In this document: positions 48,254 through 61,228 of the stretch, one piece after another | Numbering within the stretch: position 1 is the first letter of the stretch | Layout of the letters: each line of letters starts with the position of its first letter | From: Deltaproteobacteria bacterium | Lineage (GTDB): Bacteria; Myxococcota; Kuafuiibacteriia; Kuafuiibacteriales; Kuafuiibacteriaceae | Assembly (NCBI GenBank): GCA_016703535.1 | Contig: JADJBV010000001.1 | Location: forward strand, 2,780,001-2,844,000 | Direction of reading: 5' to 3' | Length of the DNA stretch: 64,000 bases | Made by a program: the position numbers and the translations under genes | The notes under the pieces: model-generated | Database searches by the model: none | The model's input: only the letters and a program-made list of their open reading frames with translations | What the model was told of the DNA's origin: nothing

Positions 48254-50164
48254 TTATTTGAGATCGCCGACCCGTTCGTTGGTCGGATCACCCGCCGGCG
48301 GCGGTGCCGGAGGCGGGGGCGCCTTGCGGCAGGGGGGCTCGGATCCATCGGCGCACTTCTTGGCAGCGACCGGGGGCGGCGGCGCGGCGCTCTTGTCGAG
48401 TTTGGCGCTGACGGTTTGGTCTCGGCTGGTGACCGCGGTCTTTTCGGTGCGTTGGTAGCCGTCTTTGCTGAAGACGAAGGTCAACACGTCGTCCTCTTTG
48501 AGGAACTCCTCGAAGAAAGGCGTGTGGCCAATTTGGCGGCCGTTGAGGCTGACCAGGGCCCGCTCCGGATCCGACTCGAAGCTGAGCCGCACCTTCTTGG
48601 GGCCGGAGGGCGGCGGGGGCGGCGGCGGCGGCTTGACCCGATCGGTGGCGACCCGGGGGTTCGGATTGGTCGGCGGGGGTTCGGTGACCGGGGGCGGCGG
48701 CGGCGGCTCGGTCTTCACCACCGGCGGGGGTGGAGGTGGCGTTTCGGTCTTCACCACCGGGGGCGGCGGCGTCATGGGCGTGACCACCGGGGCCTCGGTC
48801 GCCCGCATCGCAAAAAACACGACCCCCGCGGCCAGGGCCAAAAAGCCGACCCCGCCGTAGAGCATCGCCGGGCTCTTGCCTCCGCCCCGGTTGGGCAGGT
48901 GCCGGCCCGAGATCTCGCCGGAGACGCCGCCCAAGGTCTCGTAGCCGCCCGCCGCCGGGACCGGATGGGTGAGGCCCGCCGAGGTCATCTGGGCACTTTG
49001 GGCAGGCACCTGGCCGGCGGCGGTCGGCATCAGGTCGGCCGGTCGGAGTTGGGCCGAGGCCGCCGCGGTCGGCGGTTCGGCGGGCATGCCGAGGCTGAGG
49101 CTGTTGGGGACCTGGTTGGGGGGCTGGAGGCCCGACGGCGTCAGCTGCCCCGCCGCGTGTTGGCCAGGCACCACCTCGGTGGGCATACCAGGCGCCAGCG
49201 GGACCTGGGCGGTGCCGGCCAAGGGGAGCTGAATCGACGAGGTGCCCCGCCCTTCGAAGGGCTCGAGGGCCTGGGCCAACTCGACGACCATCTGCTGTCG
49301 GCCTTCGGGGCGTTTGTCCAAAGCCCGCATCACCACCGCCTCCAGGCGGGGGTCGATGCTGAGATCCGGGCGGATGCGGCTGAAGGGCGTGGGCGGCTCC
49401 GAAATGTGCTTGAGCAAGAGGCCCACGGGGGTGTCGGCCACGAAAGGGGGACGACCCACCAAAAGTTCGTAGAGCACGACCCCCAAGGCGTAGATGTCGG
49501 CCCGGTAGTCGATGGGCCGGCCTTCGGCCTGCTCCGGCGACATGTACTTGGGCGTCCCGAAGATCATGCCGGTCTGGGTCAGGGTGCCGGCGCCTTCGCT
49601 GTCGGCCAACTTGGCCACTCCGAAGTCCAGGACCTTGACCCAGTCTTTGTCGCCGCCGACCTCGGTCAGGAAGATGTTATCGGGCTTGAGATCCCGGTGG
49701 ATGATGCCGGCGGCGTGGGCGTCCTGCAGCGAAGCGCAGACCTGCCGCATGATCCGAGCCGCCCGGTGGGGCGCGAGGACCCCGTCTTGGCGGAGCACCT
49801 GGGTCAGGGTCTTGCCCTTCAGGTACTCCATCACGATGTAGAGGCGTTCGTCCTCGGCCTCGCTGGTCTTGCCGAAGTCGTAGATGGTCACCGTGTTGGG
49901 GTGCTGCATCTTGGAGATCGCCTTGGCTTCTTGCTCGAAGCGCTTCACGGCGATCTCGTCCTCGGCCAACTTGCCGAGGAGGACCTTCACGGCCACCTTG
50001 CGATCGATCGGCTCCTGGTTGGCGATGTAGACGGAGCCCATACCGCCTTCGCCGATCTTCTTGATGATCTTGTACTTGCCGGCGAGGAGATGGCCCACCA
50101 GCGCGTCTCTTTTGGCCTTTTTCTCTGGTTCAGCGGACACGGCGACGCCCTGGGGCCCTGACAT
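48254..50164 (-). CDS. Hanks-type Ser/Thr protein kinase with PEGA domain
   Basis: A 636-residue membrane kinase. The kinase domain shows the Gly loop IGEGGMGSVY, VAVKVLL, the catalytic loop IIHRDLKPDNIF, DFGVAK and FGTPKYMSPEQAEG. A Pro/Gln-rich linker leads to a membrane helix near 430-452 (MLYGGVGFLALAAGVVFFAM), and the outer part has Pro-rich spacers (runs of up to eight Pro) around a PEGA domain (RLSFESDPERALVSLNGRQIG). ATG 50164 is chosen; a TTG 27 bases upstream is possible. With the PP2C phosphatase at 55607 it may form a reversible switch, but the two are not adjacent. Confidence 0.92.
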   Translation of the reverse strand: MSGPQGVAVSAEPEKKAKRDALVGHLLAGKYKIIKKIGEGGMGSVYIANQEPIDRKVAVKVLLGKLAEDEIAVKRFEQEAKAISKMQHPNTVTIYDFGKTSEAEDERLYIVMEYLKGKTLTQVLRQDGVLAPHRAARIMRQVCASLQDAHAAGIIHRDLKPDNIFLTEVGGDKDWVKVLDFGVAKLADSEGAGTLTQTGMIFGTPKYMSPEQAEGRPIDYRADIYALGVVLYELLVGRPPFVADTPVGLLLKHISEPPTPFSRIRPDLSIDPRLEAVVMRALDKRPEGRQQMVVELAQALEPFEGRGTSSIQLPLAGTAQVPLAPGMPTEVVPGQHAAGQLTPSGLQPPNQVPNSLSLGMPAEPPTAAASAQLRPADLMPTAAGQVPAQSAQMTSAGLTHPVPAAGGYETLGGVSGEISGRHLPNRGGGKSPAMLYGGVGFLALAAGVVFFAMRATEAPVVTPMTPPPPVVKTETPPPPPPVVKTEPPPPPPVTEPPPTNPNPRVATDRVKPPPPPPPPSGPKKVRLSFESDPERALVSLNGRQIGHTPFFEEFLKEDDVLTFVFSKDGYQRTEKTAVTSRDQTVSAKLDKSAAPPPPVAAKKCADGSEPPCRKAPPPPAPPPAGDPTNERVGDLK

Positions 50165-50248
50165 CCTCGCTTCGACCTCTTTGAGTGTCAACGAATGCCC
50201 CGGCCCCGGGATCTGAGCCGTCGCGGGTGTGGGAAAAGCGGCGATAGA

Positions 50249-50878
50249 TCAGAAGCCGTACAGGTGATGGGCCTGCACGTAAGCCCAGACCTCGGGCTGG
50301 AGCGCCGCCGCCCAGACCGCGGGATCCCGGGAGGCCCGCAGGGCGCTGGAGCTGATGGGGCCTAGGGCGGGACCGTCGGGGCGAGGCACCGATAGGTCGA
50401 CGCCGATCCGAGGCACGACCACCACCTTCACCGTCGCCAAGAGTTCGCCCGAGGCCTTCCACCGCCCGGCCTGGAGATCGCGGAAGGTGTCGGCGCCCAA
50501 GAGAAGGCCCAGCTGGATCCCCGGGTGCTCCGCCAAGAGCGCCTGCACCAGGTCGATGGTGCCGACCACCGTGTCGACCTCCCCCACCCGCTCTTTCTCG
50601 AGCCAAACCCGTCGTTCGGTGTCCTTCACCTCGACCGGGACCAAAAGGCCCGGCAGCCCCTCGAAGGCCAACTTCGCCATCGCCATTCGGTGTTCGAAGG
50701 CCACCATCTGGCGTTTGTCCCCAAAGGCGTGGCGATACACCGGCAGGACCCACAACGCGTCGAGGGGCCCTCCCAGCTCCGGATGGGTCGGGCGGCTGGC
50801 GGCCCACCGCACCAGGCCGGCGTGCCCGGCCATCCCGGTCGGCGGGTTGGCCGAAAGCCCGAACAACAGAACCCGCAC
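50249..50878 (-). CDS. NadD-like nicotinate-nucleotide adenylyltransferase
   Basis: A 209-residue nucleotidyltransferase-fold protein. It begins RVLLFGLSANPPTGMAGHAGLV, a variant of the GSFNPPHxGH motif with intact terminal His, has LGLLLGADTFRDLQAGRW and ends ISSSALRAS, close to the ISSTxIR motif. True NadD enzymes adenylate nicotinate mononucleotide in NAD synthesis; the altered first motif makes substrate assignment less secure. It stands alone between the kinase and a gene-free stretch upstream of it. Confidence 0.75.
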   Translation of the reverse strand: MRVLLFGLSANPPTGMAGHAGLVRWAASRPTHPELGGPLDALWVLPVYRHAFGDKRQMVAFEHRMAMAKLAFEGLPGLLVPVEVKDTERRVWLEKERVGEVDTVVGTIDLVQALLAEHPGIQLGLLLGADTFRDLQAGRWKASGELLATVKVVVVPRIGVDLSVPRPDGPALGPISSSALRASRDPAVWAAALQPEVWAYVQAHHLYGF

Positions 50879-51333
50879 CGCCCACTTCTACCTCGCCGCG
50901 CCGCCAGGCCCAACCGGGCTCGGCATCCGGGAGGAAACGCAGATCCGATCTCCCCAAATCCTCGCCGGCCCACCGACGCCCCAAAGCGCCTCCTCACGGC
51001 GGAACCGCATCACGTTTCGTTGGCCGCCGCGGTGAATCAAGAGCGCCGAACGCAAACGCTTCCTCCGACCCCACCGCCCCGGAGCCAGCGATCCGATCGA
51101 AAGACGTTCCCCCGGGTCGAGCGCTTTGTCGTCTGGTGGAGGCGAGATCCGTCCTGGTCCCTGGTCCCCGAGCGCCGCACGGCCAAGCTCCCGAGCCGAG
51201 GCCCGGCTCAGGCCTCGAAGGCGCGCGTCCTTCGACGAGGGGCCTTGAGCCCGCTCATCCATGGATGGCCGCGGTGCCGCCACCCGACGTGCTTCGCCCA
51301 CCGTTTTGGCGGGCCCTTGGTCGACGGATGGCC
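50879..51333. other. Gene-free interval upstream of nadD-like gene
   Basis: About 455 bp between the secA stop and the nadD-like start. Open frames on either strand lack ribosome binding sites and recognisable domains. It should contain the promoter of the nadD-like gene at its left side and the secA 3' end at its right. No tRNA, tmRNA or other RNA gene signature was found. Confidence 0.55.
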
Positions 51334-54354
<3,021 letters not shown>

Positions 54355-54473
54355 GAATTTGGCCGGGCCACGGACGGAAGGGGCGAACGGATCACTCCCC
54401 CGGGAGGACTTGGGGCGGTCTTATGAACCCAGCGGCGGATTCGTCAAGCCTGGAACGGTGAGGTTGCCCGGGC

Positions 54474-55421
54474 TTATTCGAGGAGGAAGCGCTCCGGGTC
54501 CTGGGGAACGCCCCGGAGCCGGATCTCGTAGTGGAGGTGGGGGCCGGTGCTTCGGCCGCTGTTGCCCATCAGCCCGATCACCTGGCCCCGGTTCACCTTT
54601 TCGCCGGTCTTGACCTCGATCTTGGAGAGGTGGGCGTATTTGGTGACCAGGCCATTGCCGTGGTCGATCTCGACGATGTTGCCGTAGGCGCCGAGGACCC
54701 CGGTGTAGATGGCGATGCCGTCGCCCGAAGCGGTGACCCGGGTGCCGATGTTGTTGGAGAAATCGACCCCCGAGTGCATCTGGGGCAGGCCCGTGAACGG
54801 GTCGACCCGCATGCCGTAGGTGGAGGTGACGTACCCTTGGGCCGGACGACGGCTGGGGGTGGAGGCCAAGATGGAGCGTTGGCCCTCGAGATAAACGCTG
54901 AGCTCCTGGACCCGCTTGCCGACTACCGAAGCCTCGGCCTCGACCCGATCCAGGCGGGTGCCCACCAGCTCGGCGGGGCCGGCGCCCGAAGCCGCCAACA
55001 GATCCCGGCGCAGGTTGGAGGCCTCTTTTTCGGCGGCGTCTTGTTCGACCATCCCGGTCTCACCGATGGGGCCGATGGCCAGGTTGCGGACCGGGTCCGA
55101 GACCATGGTCAAGGCCCGGAGCTTGGCGTCGAACTGCTTCATCTCGCCGACGACCTCGCCCAGACCTTGGACCTGGTCGTCGAGGTTTTCGATTCGGGAG
55201 CGGAGGGCGGAGTTTTCAGCCCGGAGTTGATCGTTTTGGTGGGACTGTTCCCAGAGGTACGCGCTGTTGGCGGCGCCGACGATGGAGGCGACCAAAAGCA
55301 GCGCTACGGTGACCACACCGAACTGGAGCAATCGCCGCGAAATGCGCATCCGCCGGACTTCGAGGGCCGAAGTCTCGGGCATGATCATCAGCGTAAAATG
55401 GCGCGACTTCTTGTGCTCCAC
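54474..55421 (-). CDS. Membrane-anchored M23 (LytM) peptidase
   Basis: A 315-residue protein with one N-terminal membrane helix (about 33-54), a coiled coil (residues 60-115, DQLRAENSALRSRIENLDDQ) and a LytM domain: QMHSGVDFSNN and HLHYEIRLRG hold the zinc ligands. It hydrolyses, or as an EnvC-like activator regulates, peptidoglycan cross-links. The zinc-ligand His and Asp are present, so catalysis is plausible. The start is GTG 55421. It is upstream of secA on the same strand. Confidence 0.9.
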   Translation of the reverse strand: MEHKKSRHFTLMIMPETSALEVRRMRISRRLLQFGVVTVALLLVASIVGAANSAYLWEQSHQNDQLRAENSALRSRIENLDDQVQGLGEVVGEMKQFDAKLRALTMVSDPVRNLAIGPIGETGMVEQDAAEKEASNLRRDLLAASGAGPAELVGTRLDRVEAEASVVGKRVQELSVYLEGQRSILASTPSRRPAQGYVTSTYGMRVDPFTGLPQMHSGVDFSNNIGTRVTASGDGIAIYTGVLGAYGNIVEIDHGNGLVTKYAHLSKIEVKTGEKVNRGQVIGLMGNSGRSTGPHLHYEIRLRGVPQDPERFLLE

Positions 55422-55606
55422 GTCGCCTACTTGCCCCCGAAATGCCGAGTCACTCGTTCATACTTTAAGGCCGAGGGCAAGCACCCACGACCGCCATGGG
55501 CCATTCGCCGTACCCCCACCATCGGCCATCGGGGGATGACCTGAAGCCCCCGATCGACCAGCTGTAACACAGCCCAGCAGGTGGGAGGGAGCAGCCCGCA
55601 TGTCTG

Positions 55607-56386
55607 CTATTCGTCTCCGTTTACGTACAGGAGGATGATGGTGACGTTGTCGTCGCCGCCCCGCTCGTTGGCCAAGGAGACCAAGGCCCGGGGCGCGTCC
55701 CGAAGGAAGTTGTCGTACACCGCGTCCCGAATCTCCGAGTTGCTGACCAGGTTCGCCAAGCCGTCGCTGCACAACACGTAGAGGTCGCCCTCTTGGGTCG
55801 GGACCACCATGGTGTCCACGGCCACGTCCTCTTCGAAGCCCACCGACCGGGTGATGATGTGCTTGAAGCGAGAGAGGCGGGCCTGTTCGGGCGTGATCAG
55901 CCCGGCCTTGAGCTGCTCGTTGACCAAGGAGTGATCTTCGCTCAGCTGCTCGATGCGCCCGTCGCGGATCAGGTAGGCCCGGCTGTCACCGACGTGCGCA
56001 AAAAACGCGTAGGCGTCGATGAAGGCCACACCGGTGACGGTGGTGCCCATGCCTTGCAGTTCGGTGACCTCTTGGGCTTTGCGGAAGATCGCGGCGCAGG
56101 CCTTCTTCACGGCCTTCGGCAACAACATCAACGCGGGGTGTTGTTCGATCGGCCCTTTGAAGTTGGCGTGGCCGTTGAGCGCCTTCTTGTCTTCTTCGAC
56201 GCTCGTCTGGATCGTGGCGACGGCCAACATCGAGGCCATCTCACCACCGAGGTGACCACCCATGCCGTCCGCGACGACATACAGCTGGCGGTCATCATCG
56301 ACCAGATAGCTGTCCTCGTTATGGTCCCGTCGCATACCGACGTCGGTGAGACCGAAAGAGAGAATCTTGAGTTGCTTGTCGGACAC
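55607..56386 (-). CDS. PP2C-family protein Ser/Thr phosphatase
   Basis: A 259-residue metal-dependent phosphatase. Conserved motifs are in order: RRDHNEDSYL, VVADGMGGHLGGE, MGTTVTG, FFAHVGDSRAYLIRDG, LYVLCSDGLANLV and GGDDNVTIILL, with all Asp ligands intact. It should reverse phosphorylation by Hanks-type kinases such as the one at 48254. The start is ATG 56386 (MSDKQLK). It lies between the M23 peptidase and pmbA/tldE genes on the same strand without overlap. Confidence 0.93.
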   Translation of the reverse strand: MSDKQLKILSFGLTDVGMRRDHNEDSYLVDDDRQLYVVADGMGGHLGGEMASMLAVATIQTSVEEDKKALNGHANFKGPIEQHPALMLLPKAVKKACAAIFRKAQEVTELQGMGTTVTGVAFIDAYAFFAHVGDSRAYLIRDGRIEQLSEDHSLVNEQLKAGLITPEQARLSRFKHIITRSVGFEEDVAVDTMVVPTQEGDLYVLCSDGLANLVSNSEIRDAVYDNFLRDAPRALVSLANERGGDDNVTIILLYVNGDE

Positions 56387-56448
56387 GGCGGGAACGGACC
56401 GGATGATAGACAGAGGCTGCGCCCCATTTCAACGAAACAACCGTGGGG

Positions 56449-57777
56449 TCAGCCCGAAGACGCAATTCGGACCTCCGGAAGGAGGATTGCGGGCCCCCGA
56501 AACCGGCTGTAGCGGGTCGGCTCGGACCCGACCTTGATGGGGCCGCTGAGGAGGCCCAAAAGGTCACCGGCCACCGTGACCCCCTCAAAAGCCGGGCCCA
56601 AAGCCCCTCCCCGGATCAGGTTCCCGGTCGCGCCCAACGACACTTCCCCGGTGATCCCGTTCAGGGTGTGGGCGCCCAAGAGCTCATCGACCCAAAGCCC
56701 CCCTTCCGCGTCATGAAGCAGTGCGTCGAGGGTGTGGCTTCCGGGCCACACCACCACGTTGTGGGCGCCGGCCTGGATCCGCCCCCGGCCTTGTCGCAAA
56801 GCGTGGCCCCCGGCGAGGGCCCCGTGCCGAGCCGCCGAGGCTCGGTCGTGGAGGGCCAGGGTCCAGTGGCCGGCCTCGACCAAAGCTTGGACCCGGGTCC
56901 CCAGCCCCTCCCCATCGATCCAGGTCGATCCGTCGAGGTCCGGGTCGTGGGGGTTGTCGACGATCGTCAGCTGGGGCGACACCACCTGAGCCCCGAGGCG
57001 CCCGGCCAAAAAGCTGGCGCCCCGGGCCACCCGATCCCCATCCATGGCCTCGACCAAACTCTCGAACAGGACCGCGGCGGCCTGAGGTGACAACACCACC
57101 GGCCGCCGACCCGCCGGGATCGGTCGCGCCCCCAGGGCCAACAAGGCCCGGGCCGCGGCCCGTTGGGCGAGGTGCAAGAGGTCCAGCCCCTCGAGGGAGG
57201 CGGCCGAACACTCCTCCACCGCCATCCGGCTGTCGTCCTGATCTTCGGCGACGGCCCCGACGGCCGCCGAAGCCCGGGTCCCCTCCCCTGTCCGCTCCAG
57301 GCCCGCCGAGCTGCGGAGCGCCCAACGGACGTGATGTTCGGCCACCACCGCCGGCCGGACCGACACGATCCGGGGATCGATCCCCAAGGTGAAGGCCTCG
57401 AGGGCCAGACCTTGGGACTCGAGCAAGGGCCGCAGGGATCCATCGGCCCGGGGATCGGCGAAGTCAGGTCCGGGCTGATCGCCCTGGGGCGCCAGAAAAT
57501 CGGTGAGCACCTCGGGCCGGGCCCGGGCGGCCTCGGCGATCGCCTGGCCGATCCCGTGGTCGAGGGCGGCCTCGTCCGGTTGGGTCAGGCCGACCTGGCC
57601 AAGCCCCCGTCCCAAGATCCGGATCGCCACCGCCTCCTCTTGGCCTCGGCGCAGCAGGTTCACCGCCCCATCCAAGACCTCACATTCGGTCTCGGCCGAG
57701 ACCTCCAGGTAGATCTCGAAGCGCGAGACCCCGGCGGCCTTGAGCCGGGATTCGATCTGATCGAGCCGAGTCTTCAT
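56449..57777 (-). CDS. pmbA: TldE/PmbA metalloprotease subunit homologue
   Basis: A 442-residue protein of the TldD/PmbA family. DGSTWIDGEGLGTRVQALVEAG and the C-terminal VVWPGSHTLDALL, NGITGEVSLGATGNLIRGG and FEGVTVAGDLLGLL are the family blocks. It lacks an HExxxH motif, so it corresponds to the TldE (PmbA) subunit, which with the catalytic TldD processes peptides such as microcins. No tldD lies in the window. Its ATG overlaps the recN stop (ATGA), so the two genes are coupled. Confidence 0.9.
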   Translation of the reverse strand: MKTRLDQIESRLKAAGVSRFEIYLEVSAETECEVLDGAVNLLRRGQEEAVAIRILGRGLGQVGLTQPDEAALDHGIGQAIAEAARARPEVLTDFLAPQGDQPGPDFADPRADGSLRPLLESQGLALEAFTLGIDPRIVSVRPAVVAEHHVRWALRSSAGLERTGEGTRASAAVGAVAEDQDDSRMAVEECSAASLEGLDLLHLAQRAAARALLALGARPIPAGRRPVVLSPQAAAVLFESLVEAMDGDRVARGASFLAGRLGAQVVSPQLTIVDNPHDPDLDGSTWIDGEGLGTRVQALVEAGHWTLALHDRASAARHGALAGGHALRQGRGRIQAGAHNVVVWPGSHTLDALLHDAEGGLWVDELLGAHTLNGITGEVSLGATGNLIRGGALGPAFEGVTVAGDLLGLLSGPIKVGSEPTRYSRFRGPAILLPEVRIASSG

Positions 57778-59510
57778 GCCCGGGGCCGAGGTTCTTTGCT
57801 CTTCTTCGCCTTGGCTTTGGCGGGCGGCGGCGAAGAAGGCACCTCACCTTGAGCGAGGCGCAAGGTCTCTTCGGCCAAACTTCGGGTCCGTTCGGTGATG
57901 GTGGTGCCGCCGAGCATCCGGGCCAACTCTTCGATCCGCTCCTCCTCGGCCAACGGCACGACCCGAGTGACGGTGCGGCCGGCTTCCTCCCGCTTCTCGA
58001 CCTTGAAGTGGGCTTCGCCGTAAGCCGCGACCTGGGGCAGGTGGGTCACGCAGATCACCTGGGTGCTCCGGGCGACCTCCCGCAACTTCTTGCCCAAGGT
58101 GTCTGCCACCGCGCCGCCGATGCCGGTGTCGATCTCATCGAAGACGTAGCTGCCGACCGTACCCCGATGGGCCAAGACGTGTTTTACCGCCAACAAGATC
58201 CGGGAGAGTTCGCCGCCCGAGGCGATCTTCTTGAGGGGCCGCAGGGGCTCGCCCGGGTTGGGCGAGATCAACAACTCGGCCGACTCGGCGCCTCGAGGCC
58301 CGGGCGCGGCCAGCGGGACCAAGCCGACCTCGAGCCGAGTTTTGTCCATGGAGAGGGCCTTCAGCTCCTCCCGAATGGCCAACTCCAAGCGCCGGACCAC
58401 CTGCTGCCGGGCGGCGGTCAACTTGGTGGCCAAAGCTTGGAGGCGCTCCCGCTCGGCCTCGAGGGCCGAGAGCAGATCGGCCCGGCGGGCTTCTTCGTGA
58501 TCCAACTCGTCGAGTTCGGCCGCCAGCTGCTCTTTGGCCGCCAGGGTCGAGTCGATGGTGCCGCCGTGTTTCCGGATCAACTTGCGCAGCAGCTCGACCC
58601 GATCTTCGACCTCGGCCAGGCGCCCCGGATCGGCCGAAAGTTGCCCCTGATAACGAGAGAGGTTGCGGGCCAGGTCTTCGAGCTCGGCCAACGCCGAACC
58701 CGCCTGACCCACCATGGGCTTCAGGCGTTCATCCAGGGTCGCGAGCCGAGCCAGTTCCCGCTCGACGCGCCCGACCAACTCGACCACCGCCCCTTCGTCT
58801 GAATATAAGGTGCCCTCGGCCCGATCGACACCGCCCTTCAGCTCGCCGGCGCTCTTCAGCCGCTTCTTTTCGGTCTCCAGGGCTTCGAGTTCGCCCGGTT
58901 CGGGCGCGACCTGGGCGATCTCTTCCAAGGCGAAGCGCAGGTAGTCCTCTCGCCGGGCCTTTTCGGCCTCGTCGGTGTCCAAGGCCGAAAGCGCCGCTTC
59001 GTATCCCGAAAGTTGAGCGTAGGTGGACGCCACCTGTTGGGCCAAGCCGCCCAACTCTCCGTAGGCGTCGACGATGTCGAGGTGCTTCTTGTCGTCGAGG
59101 AGCGAAACGCTTTCGTGTTGGCTGGTCACGTCGAGGAGGCCGTGGAGGACCTCGGCCAACATGGAGACGGTGGCCAGTTGGCCGTTGAGCAAGACCCGAC
59201 CTTTGCCCGAACGACTGACCGTCCGCCGCACCACCAAGGCGCCGTCGCCGATGTCGATGCCCTTGGCCTCGAGCCGGGCCGCCAACTCTCCGCCCGGGGC
59301 GGCCTCGAAGAGGGCCTCGACCGCGCCTTCGTTGGCGCCCGCCCGGATCACGTCGGCCCCGGCCCGGGCCCCGAGCAACAAGGACAGGGCGTTGACCAAG
59401 ACCGACTTGCCGGCGCCGGTTTCCCCGGTCAGGACGTTCAAGGAAGGTCCAAGCTCGAGATCGATCCGATCCACCAGGGCCAAGTTTTCGATCACCAAGT
59501 GCGTCAACAT
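57774..59510 (-). CDS. recN: DNA repair protein RecN
   Basis: A 578-residue SMC-like ATPase. It starts MLTHLVIENLALVDRIDLEL, with Walker A in LTGETGAGKSVLVNALSLLLG. Central coiled coils run through residues 150-380, and the C-terminal half has ASGGELSRILLAVKHVLA (signature motif) and YVFDEIDTGIGG (Walker B). RecN binds broken DNA ends and promotes recombination. The open frame extends 46 residues upstream, but MLTHL is the normal RecN start. It overlaps pmbA at its stop. Confidence 0.95.
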   Translation of the reverse strand: MLTHLVIENLALVDRIDLELGPSLNVLTGETGAGKSVLVNALSLLLGARAGADVIRAGANEGAVEALFEAAPGGELAARLEAKGIDIGDGALVVRRTVSRSGKGRVLLNGQLATVSMLAEVLHGLLDVTSQHESVSLLDDKKHLDIVDAYGELGGLAQQVASTYAQLSGYEAALSALDTDEAEKARREDYLRFALEEIAQVAPEPGELEALETEKKRLKSAGELKGGVDRAEGTLYSDEGAVVELVGRVERELARLATLDERLKPMVGQAGSALAELEDLARNLSRYQGQLSADPGRLAEVEDRVELLRKLIRKHGGTIDSTLAAKEQLAAELDELDHEEARRADLLSALEAERERLQALATKLTAARQQVVRRLELAIREELKALSMDKTRLEVGLVPLAAPGPRGAESAELLISPNPGEPLRPLKKIASGGELSRILLAVKHVLAHRGTVGSYVFDEIDTGIGGAVADTLGKKLREVARSTQVICVTHLPQVAAYGEAHFKVEKREEAGRTVTRVVPLAEEERIEELARMLGGTTITERTRSLAEETLRLAQGEVPSSPPPAKAKAKKSKEPRPRA

Positions 59511-59632
59511 CGGAGTGGTCGAGGTAACACGGCCCTTCGGCGCCCGTCGACGACGGACCGCCAAAGGAACGGTTTTCGCCGGGCCGAACGGGGCCCCACG
59601 GCGATTGTGCGCTTTCACCTCGAGGAGGGGGC

Positions 59633-61216
59633 TTGGCAGCGAGCGCACACTCGGGCCACCTTCCGGGCGCCGTGGGGAAAAAGCGAATCGTCCTGTTTTA
59701 TCCCCGGGTCGCCGCGCCCGAATATCATCGCCTGCCCTGGGCCACCTTGGCCTTGGCCGGCAACCTGCCGAGCGATCGTTACGAGGTGCGCCTGGTCGAC
59801 GGCGGCAAAGAGCCCGATCCGATCCGCGCGGTGATCGACGCCGCCCACGGCGCCGAGATGGTCGGCATCTCCTGTTTCACCGGCAACCAAACGGTCAACG
59901 CGCTGAAGGCGGCTCGGGCCCTGCGGCGCGCCTATCCGACGGTGCCATTGGTATGGGGCGGCGCCCACCCCTCGATGTACCTCGAGCAGACCTTGGCCGA
60001 TCCCAACGTCGACGTGGTGATCAAGGGGCAAGGGGAGTGGGCCTTCGCCCAGGTGGCCGACGCCTTGACCTGCGGCGCCGAACCCGCCGGCATCCCCGGG
60101 GTCAGCTACAAGACCCGCCGCGGCCAACCGGTCTACGGGGCCAAGGCCAAGATGCGCGACCAGAACCAGTTCGGTCGCCCGCCCTTCGAGCAGCTCGATC
60201 CCAGCCGTTACCTGGTCCACATCCTGATCGGGGCCCGGGCCCTGACCTACCACTCCTCCACCGGCTGCCCCTTCGCCTGCCAGTTCTGTACGGTGAACTT
60301 CGAGTTCGAGTTTGGCTGGACGGCCTATTCTGCGGAGCGCACCGTCGACGAACTCGACTACCTCTTGAAGCGCACGCCCAGCGCCGACGCCATCGAGTTC
60401 GCCGACAGCAACCTGATCGTCAACCCGAAGCGGATCGTCGACCTATGCGAACGCATGCTGCAAAAGGGCGTGGCCCGGCCGTGGAACGCCTTCGGCCGCC
60501 CCGATCAGCTGGCCAAGTTGCCCCGGGAGGTCTGGAAGTTGATGGCGGAGAGCGGCTGCAAGCGCTTCTTCGTCGGCCTGGAGAGCGGTGATCCGCACAT
60601 CCTGGAGAAGATCCAAAAAGAACACACCAACGAGCAGGTCTACCTGATGGCGGAGCGGATGGCCGAATATGGCATCGCCCCCGACCTGTCCTTCACCTTG
60701 GGTTATCCGGACGATCCGGAGCGAGACGTCCGCATGTCGCTGGAGCTCTGCCGGGACCTGAAGCGGATCGTCCCGGCCTCGGTGTTCGTGCTCAACACCT
60801 ATACGCCCTACGAGTCGACGCCGCTCTACCAAGAGGCGGTGCAACACGGCTTGCGCACGACCAGCTCCCTTTCGGATTGGGAGCGCAACGAGTGGAAGAA
60901 CTTTGGCTTCCGGAAGACCATCACCCCGTGGATGACCGACGACATCGATCGGATGATCCGGGACTTCGAGACGCTGGCCGCGGCCACCTTTTTCCTCGAG
61001 GAAGATCTCTTCCAGTTCAAGGGGGTCAAACAACGGGGCCGGCCGCTCAGGGACGCGATGATCGGCCTGGCCCGGCGTCAGTGGGCCAAAGGTGAACTTT
61101 CTCACCCCACGGCGGTGAAGGCGCTGCGGCGGCTCTACTTCGCGATCAACCCGGCCCTGAACTACACCACCGCCAGCCTGGTGGACGGCCACCAAGCGGG
61201 CGTTCGGCCCGAATGA
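59633..61216 (+). CDS. B12-binding radical SAM protein
   Basis: A 527-residue protein with an N-terminal cobalamin-binding fold (KRIVLFYPRV, LVWGGAHPSMYLEQTL, VIKGQGEW) and a radical SAM core with the [4Fe-4S] motif CPFACQFC. RFFVGLESGDPHILEKIQKEHT and SFTLGYPDDPERDV continue the core. Members modify lipids, methylate peptides or carry out unusual ring chemistry; the substrate is unknown. TTG 59633 is favoured since AGGAGG lies at 59621-59626; a GTG at 59672 is the alternative. It converges with the gene at 61229. Confidence 0.88.
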   Translation: MAASAHSGHLPGAVGKKRIVLFYPRVAAPEYHRLPWATLALAGNLPSDRYEVRLVDGGKEPDPIRAVIDAAHGAEMVGISCFTGNQTVNALKAARALRRAYPTVPLVWGGAHPSMYLEQTLADPNVDVVIKGQGEWAFAQVADALTCGAEPAGIPGVSYKTRRGQPVYGAKAKMRDQNQFGRPPFEQLDPSRYLVHILIGARALTYHSSTGCPFACQFCTVNFEFEFGWTAYSAERTVDELDYLLKRTPSADAIEFADSNLIVNPKRIVDLCERMLQKGVARPWNAFGRPDQLAKLPREVWKLMAESGCKRFFVGLESGDPHILEKIQKEHTNEQVYLMAERMAEYGIAPDLSFTLGYPDDPERDVRMSLELCRDLKRIVPASVFVLNTYTPYESTPLYQEAVQHGLRTTSSLSDWERNEWKNFGFRKTITPWMTDDIDRMIRDFETLAAATFFLEEDLFQFKGVKQRGRPLRDAMIGLARRQWAKGELSHPTAVKALRRLYFAINPALNYTTASLVDGHQAGVRPE

Positions 61217-61228
61217 GCAGAGCCCGGG

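Noticed and set aside
47806..48261. Open frame of 151 codons in the gap before the kinase
   Set aside because: Arg/Ser/Pro-rich, no ribosome binding site, no motif, overlaps the end of the kinase gene. Not supported as a gene.
48600..48780. Low-complexity GGCGGC/CCGCCG stretch
   Set aside because: It encodes the Pro-rich spacers on either side of the PEGA domain of the kinase and is not an independent repeat element.
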